Positions 8,419 to 17,032 of a stretch of DNA of 64,000 nt are shown piece by piece. How positions within the stretch are numbered: position 1 is the first letter of the stretch; each line of letters begins with the position of its first letter. The notes beneath the pieces are model-generated. The model saw only the letters and a program-made list of their open reading frames with translations, did not search any database and was not told the DNA's origin. The stretch comes from Calditrichota bacterium (lineage in GTDB: Bacteria > Electryoneota > RPQS01): contig JACJWA010000001.1 of assembly GCA_020637395.1 (NCBI GenBank), positions 558,001 to 622,000 on the forward strand, given 5' to 3'. Both the position numbers and the translations under genes were made by a program.

Positions 8419-10895
8419 AGCTCGCTGCCGCTGCGTCCAAGCTTTCGAAATCCGCCAAGCAATTCGGCGCGTCCATGCTGAAAACCGTTAGCGGTTCAGC
8501 CAAATTCAGCAAATCACTCCTGGACTTTCTCCCGGCTGATGCTCCTCCCGGAGCTTTGCCTGCTGAAAAAAGTCAAGAATTCATTCAACCGCCGGTGAAA
8601 CCACTGGCGGTTTCAGTTTCCAAACGCCATAGCAGCGTGCAAGGAGAAAAGCAAGACAAGCTCAAGCAGAATTCTACGGAAAGTGCAGCCGGGTTGAGCG
8701 AAACCCTTGTTTCCCCGCCTGCGGAATTGCTCAAGCAGACCGGCGGATTGCAACACTCCAAGCCGATTCTTGCTATTGAGAAACCTGTCCACGAACCCGT
8801 GCAAAAGGACGACGTTGCCACGGATCTTCCGCAGACCCGTCTGGTCGGTAATCGGCCAATGAAGTTCGTCACACCCTTGTCAACGGAACCAACGCCGATT
8901 GATCAGAGTGGCGCGACTGAAGTTCGCAAAGTCACTCACACGCAAGAGACGCGACTCACTTCGTCGAGCTCGCTGCAGAACAAGTCGCGAGTCGCGATTG
9001 AGTCTGAAACAATGCCCTCTGCATCAAGAGTGACCGACTCGCACTCACGACTCGAACCCAAACGGCCCGTTGCCCGCGTACAGAGTGAGCAGACCGCCTC
9101 GCGCGAGAAGAGTACAATTGAACCCGTCTCGCCCAAGACTGCTCCACAGAAAGCCCCACGGCAGAATGCAACGAAATCTCCTGGTACTCCTGAACCTTCG
9201 GCAGTCGAGCAGGCAAGGGCCCGGGTTCCTCTGGGCCAATCTGAGAATTCGCATTCTCCGAACACGACCACTTCGAATGGCACAGCTCCTCGTCACGTGA
9301 AGACGACTAACGAAGGTCTGATTCAACAGAAACTCGAACGAGGCAAGACTGTCGAGCTACCCGCACTGGATGCGAAGCCGTCTTCAACGGTAGCGAGAGT
9401 GAGCAAGAGTGCGCCAAAGTCGCCTGAGGCGAAGGATGTGTCCCGCACTCCCGCACCGAGTACAGCCAATGGGGTACCTACAGCAGATAGACAAAGACTT
9501 TCGGGGATAGACACCGCTTCGCGAGAAAGCTCAATTCCCAAGTCCGCCGAATCCCTTCCGGTTAATTCGCAAAGAGTTTCGCTTCCCTCGCCGTCGCCCA
9601 AGCAAAGGGAAAACACTCCTTCACCTCCGGATGCGCTGAAAGAGGTGACGATGGTCGCAAGGCAACTCCCGCCTCAGAGTCCACGCAGTGGATTGGAGCA
9701 CACTCCGAGGAACACAGAAGCACCTGCTCATAGCTCAAACGCGAAGATCGAAGCGCGGCCTGCGCAAACGTCTCAACCGAGTCCGTCCACGGAGCAAGTG
9801 GCCGTGCGAAGCACTACTGACGGCGGACACTTGCCAGCTGCAATGGAGAAGGTTGCACCGATCGAAACCCGGCCTGCACAAGCGCCTCAACCGAATCCGC
9901 TTGTGCAGCATGTCGCCGCGCGTGTTGTCGCGGATAACAGCCACTCGACGAAAACGAAGCAAAAGGGATCAGAGAGTGAGCGTAACAACGAGAACTCCAA
10001 AACGATTGATGTGACACCCGCCGGCGAGCCGACGCCCACGGAGTCGAAGCCCCTTTCGCGCTCAACTCAGTCACGCGTAATACACACAAAGTCGGCCGAG
10101 CCGCTGACCAAGACTGTACCTCAGGCCTTGCCGCTTTCCGGCGCGCCGACGCGTGTCGCAACGGCTCGTGAACACAGCGTATCCGTGGATGCGACGCAGC
10201 TCGTGAATCGCACGACGGAGAAACCTCGCGAGCTTTCTCCGAGATCAGGATCGAAGGACACCCCCCGCCCGTCTGAGGCAAGTCCTTCGGATGCAGCCAC
10301 TCGCGGCGCGGAAGCGACTCGCACGGAAGCAACATCCGAGTCGGGAAACGCCGCACACCACTCGGAGAGCGTTTCCAACACCGAAGTGAAGAACGCGAAC
10401 AGCTCTGCGTTGACTCAACATGCCACTCCGAGGTCCACTCAGGGTACTTTCGTCAATGAGTCCTTGAGGGTGGCACTGCAGCAAGCGCTCGAGCAATCCC
10501 GCAAGAGATTGGTCGAGCCGGACGAACTGCGGCTGACGCTGTCCATGGGCGAGTTTGGCGCGCTGGATATTGATGTGCTGCGCGAAAATGAGAAGTTCAC
10601 CGTCCGCATTGCTGCGGATCCGTCCATCGCGACTGAGCTTGATGAGCAGCGGTTGCAACTTGTTGCATATCTGCGCGAACAAGGTCTCTTGATTCAGCAA
10701 CTCGATGTCGTCGAGCGTCCTCCGACCTCAACGGGAGAGCATCTCAGACAAGGGGGCGCGGAGTCGCGCAATCGTGCTGGAGAAGACGAGCAGGGTTCAC
10801 GTAGTTCTTCGCGTGACTCCGGGAAGCAGAGTCTCGCTGAGCAGTCGCCTTCAGCGCGCCCGTCCTTTAATGGCAAACGAGTCTGGACAGCATAG
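8415..10895 (+). CDS. fliK: flagellar hook-length control protein FliK
   Basis: FliK is a secreted molecular ruler that sets hook length and switches export specificity. The 826-residue product is much longer than the common 350-500. Residues 1 to about 670 are Pro/Ser/Thr/Ala-rich low-complexity sequence, with a 38-residue tandem duplication starting at residues 445 and 483. The conserved C-terminal Flg_hook domain follows at about residues 675-770 ('LRLTLSMGEFGALDIDVLRE' and 'LVAYLREQGLLIQQLDV'). The long ruler could mean a long hook. Position after the MotE-like gene and before flgD is standard. Confidence 0.9.
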   Translation: MKLAAAASKLSKSAKQFGASMLKTVSGSAKFSKSLLDFLPADAPPGALPAEKSQEFIQPPVKPLAVSVSKRHSSVQGEKQDKLKQNSTESAAGLSETLVSPPAELLKQTGGLQHSKPILAIEKPVHEPVQKDDVATDLPQTRLVGNRPMKFVTPLSTEPTPIDQSGATEVRKVTHTQETRLTSSSSLQNKSRVAIESETMPSASRVTDSHSRLEPKRPVARVQSEQTASREKSTIEPVSPKTAPQKAPRQNATKSPGTPEPSAVEQARARVPLGQSENSHSPNTTTSNGTAPRHVKTTNEGLIQQKLERGKTVELPALDAKPSSTVARVSKSAPKSPEAKDVSRTPAPSTANGVPTADRQRLSGIDTASRESSIPKSAESLPVNSQRVSLPSPSPKQRENTPSPPDALKEVTMVARQLPPQSPRSGLEHTPRNTEAPAHSSNAKIEARPAQTSQPSPSTEQVAVRSTTDGGHLPAAMEKVAPIETRPAQAPQPNPLVQHVAARVVADNSHSTKTKQKGSESERNNENSKTIDVTPAGEPTPTESKPLSRSTQSRVIHTKSAEPLTKTVPQALPLSGAPTRVATAREHSVSVDATQLVNRTTEKPRELSPRSGSKDTPRPSEASPSDAATRGAEATRTEATSESGNAAHHSESVSNTEVKNANSSALTQHATPRSTQGTFVNESLRVALQQALEQSRKRLVEPDELRLTLSMGEFGALDIDVLRENEKFTVRIAADPSIATELDEQRLQLVAYLREQGLLIQQLDVVERPPTSTGEHLRQGGAESRNRAGEDEQGSRSSSRDSGKQSLAEQSPSARPSFNGKRVWTA
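9747..9902 (+). repeat. tandem duplication inside the fliK ruler region
   Basis: Two copies of a 42-base block (9747-9788 and 9861-9902) begin ATCGAA.CCGGCCTGC.CAA and encode IEARPAQTSQPSP and IETRPAQAPQPNP. The copies are 114 bases apart, that is 38 codons, so the reading frame is kept. The residues after each block have diverged. This looks like an old in-frame duplication that lengthened the ruler. Confidence 0.75.
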
Positions 10896-11014
10896 GTCAA
10901 ACTTGCCTTCAAAATCCTTCAAGTAAGACTTCACGAAATTCTAAACTGAGTATTGTCATATCCTTGAGCTTCCGCTCGAGCTTGGCCCGTGCTTTGCTTT
11001 TCTGCTGTCAGGTT

Positions 11015-11236
11015 ATGAAAGCACTTCAGAAAATCCCGACCTGCCCTTGCGGAAGCAAGCGGTTTCGAACGATGCAAGAGAGCAGAACTCGGACAGGTAA
11101 ACGTTTGTTCAAGGTCGAGTGCTTGGCTTGCGGACGTCCGCAGGAAGTGTCCAAGACCGGCTACGCACTCTGCAAGTACTTGATGACTCACGACGCTTCA
11201 AAAGAATTCTTGCAGCTCTTCGAACTGGAGCCTTAG
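11015..11236 (+). CDS. small zinc-ribbon protein between fliK and flgD
   Basis: I do not recognise a named family. The 73-residue product from ATG 11015 has four cysteines, C10-P-C12 and C36-L-A-C39, spaced like a zinc ribbon with a basic loop between the pairs ('RTRTGKRLFKVE'). There is no signal peptide, so it should be cytoplasmic. A longer in-frame start at 10964 adds a poorly composed extension. The stop is one base before the flgD start region, so translation is probably coupled. It may bind RNA, DNA or an export component; the sequence does not decide. Confidence 0.75.
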   Translation: MKALQKIPTCPCGSKRFRTMQESRTRTGKRLFKVECLACGRPQEVSKTGYALCKYLMTHDASKEFLQLFELEP

Positions 11237-11237
11237 C

Positions 11238-11948
11238 ATGGAAGTCAACGCCCTAACCAGCACCTACAATACTCCCGCCGTGGAACAAATCAGTTCGCGG
11301 CAGGACACGCTCGATCAGCTCGACTTCCTGGACATGCTGTTGGCTCAGATGCAGAACCAGGACCCGCTGAGCCCGATGGACAGTCAGGAGTACGCTTCGC
11401 AGCTTGCGCAGTTCTCTTCGGTGCAGGAGCTGAGCGCGATCAAGGAATCGCTGGATCAGTCCATCGAGATGAATCTGCTGATGACGCAATCCATCAATGG
11501 AAACCTCGCGGCGGCTTTGGTCGGCAAGACGGTTCGCGCACAGAGCGACCGCGTCGAGATCAACGGCTCCGGAGCGGACCTGCGTTTCAACTTGCCGGAT
11601 GCCGCCACGACGATAGAAGTGACTGTACGCGACGCTGACGGGAACATCGTACGCACGCTATCGGCTCCCGCGCATGGCGAGGGCGACTCCGCAGTCTATT
11701 GGGATGGCAGCGACAACAACGGCAACTCCGTACCGGATGGAGAATACACTTTCTCCGTAGCCGCGACGGATGCTGATGGCAACGATGTTGGCGCCACAAC
11801 CTACTTGCAGGGAGTGGTCAGCGCCATCAACTATCAGGGCGGAGCCGTAACGCTGACCGTCAACGGTCAAACACTGAATCTCGGCGACGTCTTGGCCGTC
11901 ATGAGCGGCTCCGATTCTTCCAATGGCAATTCCACGGTGCAAGGGTAA
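11238..11948 (+). CDS. flgD: flagellar hook capping/assembly scaffold protein FlgD
   Basis: FlgD caps the growing hook and is replaced by later proteins. The 236-residue product has the conserved N-terminal part 'QDTLDQLDFLDMLLAQMQNQDPLSPMD' (residues about 21-47; quoted in two parts in effect as the L..QL..QDP motif) with 'QLAQFSSVQ' after it, and a C-terminal FlgD Ig-like domain with 'TVRDADGNIVRTL' and 'WDGSDNNGNSVPDGEYTF', which is diagnostic. It lies between the zinc-ribbon gene and the TIGR02530-like gene. Confidence 0.96.
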   Translation: MEVNALTSTYNTPAVEQISSRQDTLDQLDFLDMLLAQMQNQDPLSPMDSQEYASQLAQFSSVQELSAIKESLDQSIEMNLLMTQSINGNLAAALVGKTVRAQSDRVEINGSGADLRFNLPDAATTIEVTVRDADGNIVRTLSAPAHGEGDSAVYWDGSDNNGNSVPDGEYTFSVAATDADGNDVGATTYLQGVVSAINYQGGAVTLTVNGQTLNLGDVLAVMSGSDSSNGNSTVQG

Positions 11949-11953
11949 GCCGA

Positions 11954-12352
11954 ATGAGTCAGATTGACACCCTGCTTCACCGCCTTGCTGAAATTCAGCC
12001 GGTTGGCGCACCCACAAAGGTGCAGCCCAGGCCTGCTGCGCCACGGACTGACTCTGCCGATTTCAACAAGGTCTATGATCAGACCGTACGCGACAGCGAA
12101 CCTGTCAAGTTCTCGGCTCATGCGCAGAACAGACTTCAGCATCGTCAAATCAGCTTGAGCGATCCGCAAATGGCCAGACTGGCACAGGGCGTCAACAGCG
12201 CTGCGGATAAAGGCGGAGAGTCCTCGCTCGTGCTGCTCGACAACCTCGCCTTCATCGTCAGCGTGCGCAATCGCACGGTCGTGACTGCCATGGATCAGGC
12301 GCAAACGGGATCGCACGTCTTCACACAAATTGACAGCGCAGTAATAGCATAA
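11954..12352 (+). CDS. flagellar operon protein, TIGR02530-like
   Basis: The 132-residue product matches the small proteins regularly found between flgD and flgE. The conserved part is about residues 53-125: 'KFSAHAQNRLQHRQISLSD', then 'SSLVLLDNLAFIVSVRNRTVVTA'-type sequence ending in 'FTQIDSAVIA'. Its molecular role is not established for the family. It has no signal peptide; a cytoplasmic or exported role in hook assembly is plausible from context. Confidence 0.82.
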   Translation: MSQIDTLLHRLAEIQPVGAPTKVQPRPAAPRTDSADFNKVYDQTVRDSEPVKFSAHAQNRLQHRQISLSDPQMARLAQGVNSAADKGGESSLVLLDNLAFIVSVRNRTVVTAMDQAQTGSHVFTQIDSAVIA

Positions 12353-12361
12353 CACACAAAC

Positions 12362-12386
12362 GGGCCGGTCCTCTTGCAGGAGGCCC
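12362..12386 (+). other. intergenic hairpin upstream of flgE
   Basis: GGGCC (12362-12366) pairs with GGCCC (12382-12386) and TCC (12369-12371) pairs with GGA (12379-12381). No T-tract follows, so this is more likely an RNA processing or stability element, or a weak attenuator, than an intrinsic terminator. It lies in the 79-base gap before flgE, which contains no clear promoter. Confidence 0.5.
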
Positions 12387-12431
12387 CAAACTGAGCGGAA
12401 CGATTGACGCTCGAGTAAGGGAAAACAGATC

Positions 12432-14105
12432 ATGATGACATCATTGTTTAGCGCAGTATCGGGTCTTTCGACTCATCAAAGCAAGATGGACGTCATCGGC
12501 GACAACCTCGCCAATGTCAACACCATCGGATTCAAGCAAAGCCGAGTCTCGTTTGCGACCGGTTTCGCTCAAATGATGAAGACTGCCGAAGGCCCGATTG
12601 ACACCCGCGGCGGAAGCAACGCCATCGAAATCGGACTGGGCACTCGTATCAACTCCATTGACAGAGTGTTCTCGCAGGGCAACTTTGAAAACACCGGTAA
12701 CCGCAACGACCTCGCCATTCAGGGCGACGGCTTCTTTGTTCTCGGTGACGGACAACGCCAATACTTCGGCAGAGCCGGAAACTTCCAGCTCGACGCCGAT
12801 GGGTCGCTCTTGGCTGCCGGCGGCCGCATGCATGTGCTGGGAAGACTGGCTGACAAGAATGGCACCTTGATTCCGTCTTCCACCGTTGAGCCGCTCAAGC
12901 TCCCGTTCGGTGAAAAGGATCCGGCGAAGGCAACGACCGAGATTCGCTACTTCTGTAATCTGGATGCGAACTCCTCAACCCATGAGACTTATACCGCCTC
13001 CTTCGCGTTTGCTTCGGACGGCGTTCCGGCGACTCGCAACTCGCTCTTGAATAACCTCGATCAGGCCACTGCCCCGATGGACGACGGCGACGTGATTCAT
13101 CTGACGGCCACCCGTCGCGACGGCACTGCCGTGGATTTGGATTTCGTATTCGGCGAATCCAATGACGGCGTCAGCGTTGGTGACCTGCTTGATCATTTCA
13201 ATTCGGCGCTTGGCTTTGACAGCCAGAGCGAAGGCGGATCGCAACTCGCTATTGACGCGGCAGGAAAGATTGTGCTCCAAGATAATCTGGCCGGTACGAG
13301 TGAAACGACGATCTCTATGTCCTTCGAGGACGCAGCGGGCTCGACGGCATCCTCAATGCTGCTGCCGACCTTTGTCAACACGGAAACCGGCGAGACCGGA
13401 ACGCATTCCGTTTCAATCTATGTGTACGACAGCCGCGGTGAACGGCACAAAGTGGAGCTGAACTTCACGCAGGACACTTCCCAGGAAAATACGTGGAACT
13501 GGGAAGCTATTGTGGATGACGGCGCAATCAACGAACTGACGGACAACTTGAACGGAAACAACGGCACCGTGCGGTTCAATAGTGACGGTTCCTTGATGGC
13601 CTTCGAAGGCGGACCGCTCACCTTCACTCCGCCGCAAGGTCAGTCCATGGTTGTGGATTTGAACGCGGGCACCGTCGGTACGTTTGACGGCATCACGCAG
13701 TTCTCGGCTCCCACGACAACCATCGCGTTGCATCAGGATGGACACGCCATGGGCGTTCTGTCCGACTTCACGGTGGACAATGACGGCAAGATTATCGGCA
13801 GCTATTCCAACGGCATTTCGCGTACACTGGGGCAGATCGTCGTCGCCCGCTTCGCGAACCCTTCCGGCCTGGAGCTGTCCGGTGAAAACATATATAGCGC
13901 GACGGTGAATTCGGGCGATCCCCTGATTGGCGTGGACAATGGCGGCGTCAATCAGATCTACGCGGGTTACCTCGAACTCAGTACGGTGGACATGGCAGAG
14001 CAATTCACAGAGATGATTATTGCTCAGCGCGGATTTCAGGCGGCGTCCCGTGTGATCACGGTGGCTGACCAGCTCCTGAATGAAGTGACTCAGCTGAAGC
14101 GGTAA
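12432..14105 (+). CDS. flgE: flagellar hook protein FlgE
   Basis: FlgE polymerises into the flexible hook. The 557-residue product has the N-terminal rod/hook motif (GLSTHQSKMDVIGDNLANVN, residues about 11-30, then TIGFKQSR), an enlarged central region with FlgE D1/D2-type beta domains, and the C-terminal 'DMAEQFTEMIIAQRGFQAAS' helix. ATGATG at 12432 gives two possible starts one codon apart; AAGGGAAAA lies 10-16 bases upstream. It opens a new block of the cluster after a 79-base gap with a hairpin. Confidence 0.96.
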   Translation: MMTSLFSAVSGLSTHQSKMDVIGDNLANVNTIGFKQSRVSFATGFAQMMKTAEGPIDTRGGSNAIEIGLGTRINSIDRVFSQGNFENTGNRNDLAIQGDGFFVLGDGQRQYFGRAGNFQLDADGSLLAAGGRMHVLGRLADKNGTLIPSSTVEPLKLPFGEKDPAKATTEIRYFCNLDANSSTHETYTASFAFASDGVPATRNSLLNNLDQATAPMDDGDVIHLTATRRDGTAVDLDFVFGESNDGVSVGDLLDHFNSALGFDSQSEGGSQLAIDAAGKIVLQDNLAGTSETTISMSFEDAAGSTASSMLLPTFVNTETGETGTHSVSIYVYDSRGERHKVELNFTQDTSQENTWNWEAIVDDGAINELTDNLNGNNGTVRFNSDGSLMAFEGGPLTFTPPQGQSMVVDLNAGTVGTFDGITQFSAPTTTIALHQDGHAMGVLSDFTVDNDGKIIGSYSNGISRTLGQIVVARFANPSGLELSGENIYSATVNSGDPLIGVDNGGVNQIYAGYLELSTVDMAEQFTEMIIAQRGFQAASRVITVADQLLNEVTQLKR

Positions 14106-14114
14106 GAGCTTAGC

Positions 14115-14146
14115 GTGAGGCGCGCCCGAAAGCGGGCGCGCCTCAC
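14115..14146 (+). other. perfect 14-bp hairpin between flgE and fliL
   Basis: Positions 14115-14128 are perfectly complementary to 14133-14146 with a four-base AAAG loop. The stem is GC-rich (core GGCGCGCCCG). No T-tract follows on either strand, so it is not a classical intrinsic terminator. It sits ten bases after the flgE stop in a 157-base gap and may protect the flgE 3' end or reduce read-through. Confidence 0.75.
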
Positions 14147-14262
14147 CGCGCCTTCCGCCCGCTTCGAAAGTCCCTGCCCGTTCGTATTGATTCTCACTTC
14201 GTCGCCATCGTGTTCAAGACCGCGCCGCGGTCCGCAACCGTCCACTCACTCCACTGAGAACG

Positions 14263-14823
14263 ATGGCAGAAAAAACCTCCGAAAAAACAAAGAAGCCTCA
14301 AGAAGAGGCTGCGGAAACTCCGCCCAAGAAGAAACCCGCTTTGATGAAGATACTCATCATGGTTGGGATTCTCCTCGCTCAGACGGCTGCCGCCTATTTC
14401 ATTCAGAAAACACTCTTCTTTCCGGATCCCGCAACTCACACTGAAGCAGTTGCCGAAGAGTCGCACGGAGAACAGTCTGAAGAGGAAGGCAAGGGCGGTG
14501 CTCACGGCGGCTCGGAAGCTTCGAGCGGCGTGGCCATGCTGGATGAAATCATTGTCAATCCCGCCGGAACGGGCGGCCGCCGCTTTCTTTCCACGATCGT
14601 CGGACTCACATTGAGCAAGCCCGAGGCCGAGAAGGAAATCACGGACAAAATGCCGCTGATTCGCGATGTCACGATTTCTCTGCTTGCTTCAAAGACTCTC
14701 GATCAGCTCGCAAGCCTTACCTATCGCGATACTTTGCGCCAAGAACTTCAAGTGTCCGTGAACGGGTTGTTAACGGAAACCCCAGTCAACGGCATTGTGT
14801 TTTCCACCTACGTACTGCAGTAA
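14263..14823 (+). CDS. fliL: flagellar basal body-associated protein FliL
   Basis: FliL is an inner-membrane protein that surrounds the stator units and stabilises the motor. The 186-residue product has a charged cytoplasmic N-terminus (Lys/Glu-rich, residues 1-25), one membrane helix (about residues 27-46), an acidic His-rich linker and the periplasmic stomatin-like domain with 'LDEIIVNPAGTGGRRFLSTI' and 'RDVTISLLASKTLDQL'. It is followed five bases later by fliM, the usual order. Confidence 0.93.
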   Translation: MAEKTSEKTKKPQEEAAETPPKKKPALMKILIMVGILLAQTAAAYFIQKTLFFPDPATHTEAVAEESHGEQSEEEGKGGAHGGSEASSGVAMLDEIIVNPAGTGGRRFLSTIVGLTLSKPEAEKEITDKMPLIRDVTISLLASKTLDQLASLTYRDTLRQELQVSVNGLLTETPVNGIVFSTYVLQ

Positions 14824-14828
14824 CTCCT

Positions 14829-15818
14829 ATGAGCAAGATTCTCACACAAGAAGAAATTGATGCTCTGCTCAGGAACGTATCGAGCGGACCAGAGGTGGAA
14901 TCGGCGCCCGGCTCACCGGACCGGCCGATTCATCTCTACGATTTCAAACACCCCGACCGAATCTCGAAGGATCAATTGCGCGCATTGCGCACGATCCACG
15001 ACAGTTTCGCTCGCACCTTCGGGACGCACCTGTCGAGCACGCTGCGTACGCTGGTAGATATCAACCTGCTCTCGATTGACCAGGCCGCCTACTCGGAGTA
15101 CATGCTGTCTTTGTCCGTTCCATCGTGCCTCTACATTGTGTCTTCGCATCACTTGAAAGGGTCTCTGATTCTGGAAGTGTCACCGCAATTCTCGCTTCTG
15201 GTCGTTGATCGCCTTCTCGGCGGACTCGGAACACGACAAGACGGTCTCCGCGAACTGACACTAATCGAACAGACCATCTTGCGCAAAGTCGTTGAGACCG
15301 GACTTGCGGCACTGGCCGACGCGTGGCGGACCGTTACGCCGATGTCCCTCTACGTAGAGTCGTACGAATCTAATCCTCAATTTGTTCAGATTGCTCCCGC
15401 GTCAGAATCCGCAGTCGTTATCTCTTGTGAGATTGTGGTTCGAGATCACACTTATCCCTTGAATATCTGTTTTCCCTATTTCGTGCTCGAGCCGCTGCTC
15501 GGAAATCTCACGACGGGATGGAGCAACTTGTCCATGCGCAGCATCAAACAGGATGAGCGCAACGAGCTACTCGAACGCGTTCGCCTGAGCAAGCTTCCCC
15601 TGCGCGCGCAACTCGGCTCCACGGTTCTGACCATGCACGACTACCTCACTTTGAAGAGAGGCGACGTCATTCTGCTTGATCAACGCACGGACGATCCCGT
15701 GAAAGTTTGGGTGGACAAGCGCGTAAAGTTTTGGGGTGAGCCCGGAAATTCAAAACATCAACAAGCCGTTCGAATTACGCGTGTGATTTCGAATCAGGAG
15801 GAAATTGTCCATGAGTGA
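14829..15818 (+). CDS. fliM: flagellar motor switch protein FliM
   Basis: FliM forms the C-ring wall and binds phosphorylated CheY. The 329-residue product begins 'SKILTQEEIDALL', the conserved N-terminal CheY-binding segment type, then the middle domain with 'LRTIHDSFARTFGTHLSSTLR', and the C-terminal SpoA-type domain that packs with FliN. Its stop overlaps the start of the FliN/FliY gene by eight bases. The intact CheY-binding segment means that direction control by a CheY is expected. Confidence 0.97.
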   Translation: MSKILTQEEIDALLRNVSSGPEVESAPGSPDRPIHLYDFKHPDRISKDQLRALRTIHDSFARTFGTHLSSTLRTLVDINLLSIDQAAYSEYMLSLSVPSCLYIVSSHHLKGSLILEVSPQFSLLVVDRLLGGLGTRQDGLRELTLIEQTILRKVVETGLAALADAWRTVTPMSLYVESYESNPQFVQIAPASESAVVISCEIVVRDHTYPLNICFPYFVLEPLLGNLTTGWSNLSMRSIKQDERNELLERVRLSKLPLRAQLGSTVLTMHDYLTLKRGDVILLDQRTDDPVKVWVDKRVKFWGEPGNSKHQQAVRITRVISNQEEIVHE

Positions 15819-16686
15819 AACCTACCGCATCCGGGTTGCCGAAGACTCGCGCATCAAGGCCGAAAAAATATTCGCCGAACAATTCAAGGCATCCATCCAG
15901 TCTTTTCTCGACCGTGATGTGACCGTCAGCTACAACGGACCTTTTGCATTTGACTACAAAGAGGTCAAGGCGGCGTTCCCGGAAGAAATCGTCATGTGCA
16001 CGATTCATACCGTGGATCTGACTAGCGGCAAGTCCATCTTCATGATGACTAAAGAGGATGCCGGGATGATCGCCGATCTGCTCAATATGGGCGACGGCGA
16101 AGCGAGTTTTGTCGCTGATGAGCATCTCGCATCCATCAAGGATCTCTTTAAGGAAGTTACCGGCGCATTCTACGGAGAAATCGCTAAGAATGGCGGAACG
16201 CACTTCCTGACGGACGAAGTCAAGGCCGTCGTGATTGACGCCTCGCCGCAGGACTTTCTCGGATCGTGGTCCGTATCGGAATTCACGCTGCACCTTGACC
16301 GCCCCGCTACCGTCCTTCGTGTGACCCAGAACGAACTGCTCGATAAGCTGATTCCGCACAGCGGTGACACGAAAGCAACCATGCGTCCAACCGTGGATGC
16401 TGACACCATTGATCCCTCTCTGAAACGCGAGATGGGGCTGGTGATGGATATCGAGTTGCCCATTTCCATCGAACTCGGGCGCACGCAAATGCTGATTCGC
16501 GATATCGTAAAGCTTGCGCCGGGATCCGTGGTTGAGTTGGACAAGCTCTCCGGCGAGCCCGTGGATCTTTATGTGAACAACAAAAGATTTGCACGCGGCG
16601 AAGTGGTCGTCATTGAAGAAAACTTTGCGGTCAGACTGACTGAGCTGATCAACCCTGAAGAACGGTACAGCGCAAGCAAGAATTGA
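15811..16686 (+). CDS. flagellar motor switch protein FliY/FliN
   Basis: This is the C-ring base protein. ATG 15811 follows a strong AGGAGGAA at 15797-15804. At 291 residues it is far longer than a plain FliN (about 100-140). The C-terminal 80 residues are the SpoA domain ('MDIELPISIELGRTQMLIRD', then 'GSVVELDKLSGEPVDLYVN'). The preceding part (about residues 10-190) resembles the CheC-like phosphatase domain of FliY, but the helix 'SIKDLFKEVTGAFYGEI' does not show the D/S-x3-E-x2-N phosphatase motif, so activity on CheY-P is doubtful. FliY-like architecture is seen; loss of catalysis is inferred. Confidence 0.88.
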   Translation: MSETYRIRVAEDSRIKAEKIFAEQFKASIQSFLDRDVTVSYNGPFAFDYKEVKAAFPEEIVMCTIHTVDLTSGKSIFMMTKEDAGMIADLLNMGDGEASFVADEHLASIKDLFKEVTGAFYGEIAKNGGTHFLTDEVKAVVIDASPQDFLGSWSVSEFTLHLDRPATVLRVTQNELLDKLIPHSGDTKATMRPTVDADTIDPSLKREMGLVMDIELPISIELGRTQMLIRDIVKLAPGSVVELDKLSGEPVDLYVNNKRFARGEVVVIEENFAVRLTELINPEERYSASKN

Positions 16687-16687
16687 C

Positions 16688-17032
16688 ATGAGCGTTGACA
16701 TTCTCAAGACATTTGCAGCGCTGGCCATAGTTCTTGGCTTGATCTTCCTGCTGGCCTGGGCATACAAGAAGTTTCTGCCCGCTGGACAAATCGGCGTTAA
16801 AGATCAGGAGGGCTGGCGCCTTCTGGGGACGCGCGTGCTGTCTCACGGAAAGCAGGTGTTTGTTCTTGAGGTGGGGAAGAAGCTGCTGCTGATCGGCGCA
16901 ACGGATAAGACCATGTCCGCACTCATGGAAGTGCATGATGAGGCAGATCGTATTGCCATAACCAACGCGCTGGCAAACAAACCGACAACCAGCTTCGCGG
17001 AACTTCTCAGACGGAGCAAGCCGAATGCGTAA
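16688..17032 (+). CDS. fliO: flagellar biosynthesis protein FliO
   Basis: FliO is a small membrane scaffold for assembling the FliP pore. The 114-residue product has a short N-terminus, one membrane helix (about residues 7-26, 'TFAALAIVLGLIFLLAWAYK') and a cytoplasmic domain with 'LLGTRVLSHGKQVFVLEVGKK' type beta-strands ('LLIGATDKTMSAL'), typical of the family. It sits between fliN/Y and fliP and overlaps fliP by eight bases. Confidence 0.88.
   Translation: MSVDILKTFAALAIVLGLIFLLAWAYKKFLPAGQIGVKDQEGWRLLGTRVLSHGKQVFVLEVGKKLLLIGATDKTMSALMEVHDEADRIAITNALANKPTTSFAELLRRSKPNA

Noticed and set aside
12353..12431. sigma-54 promoter before flgE
   Set aside because: The best GG...GC pair there is 11 rather than 10 bases apart and lacks flanking consensus.
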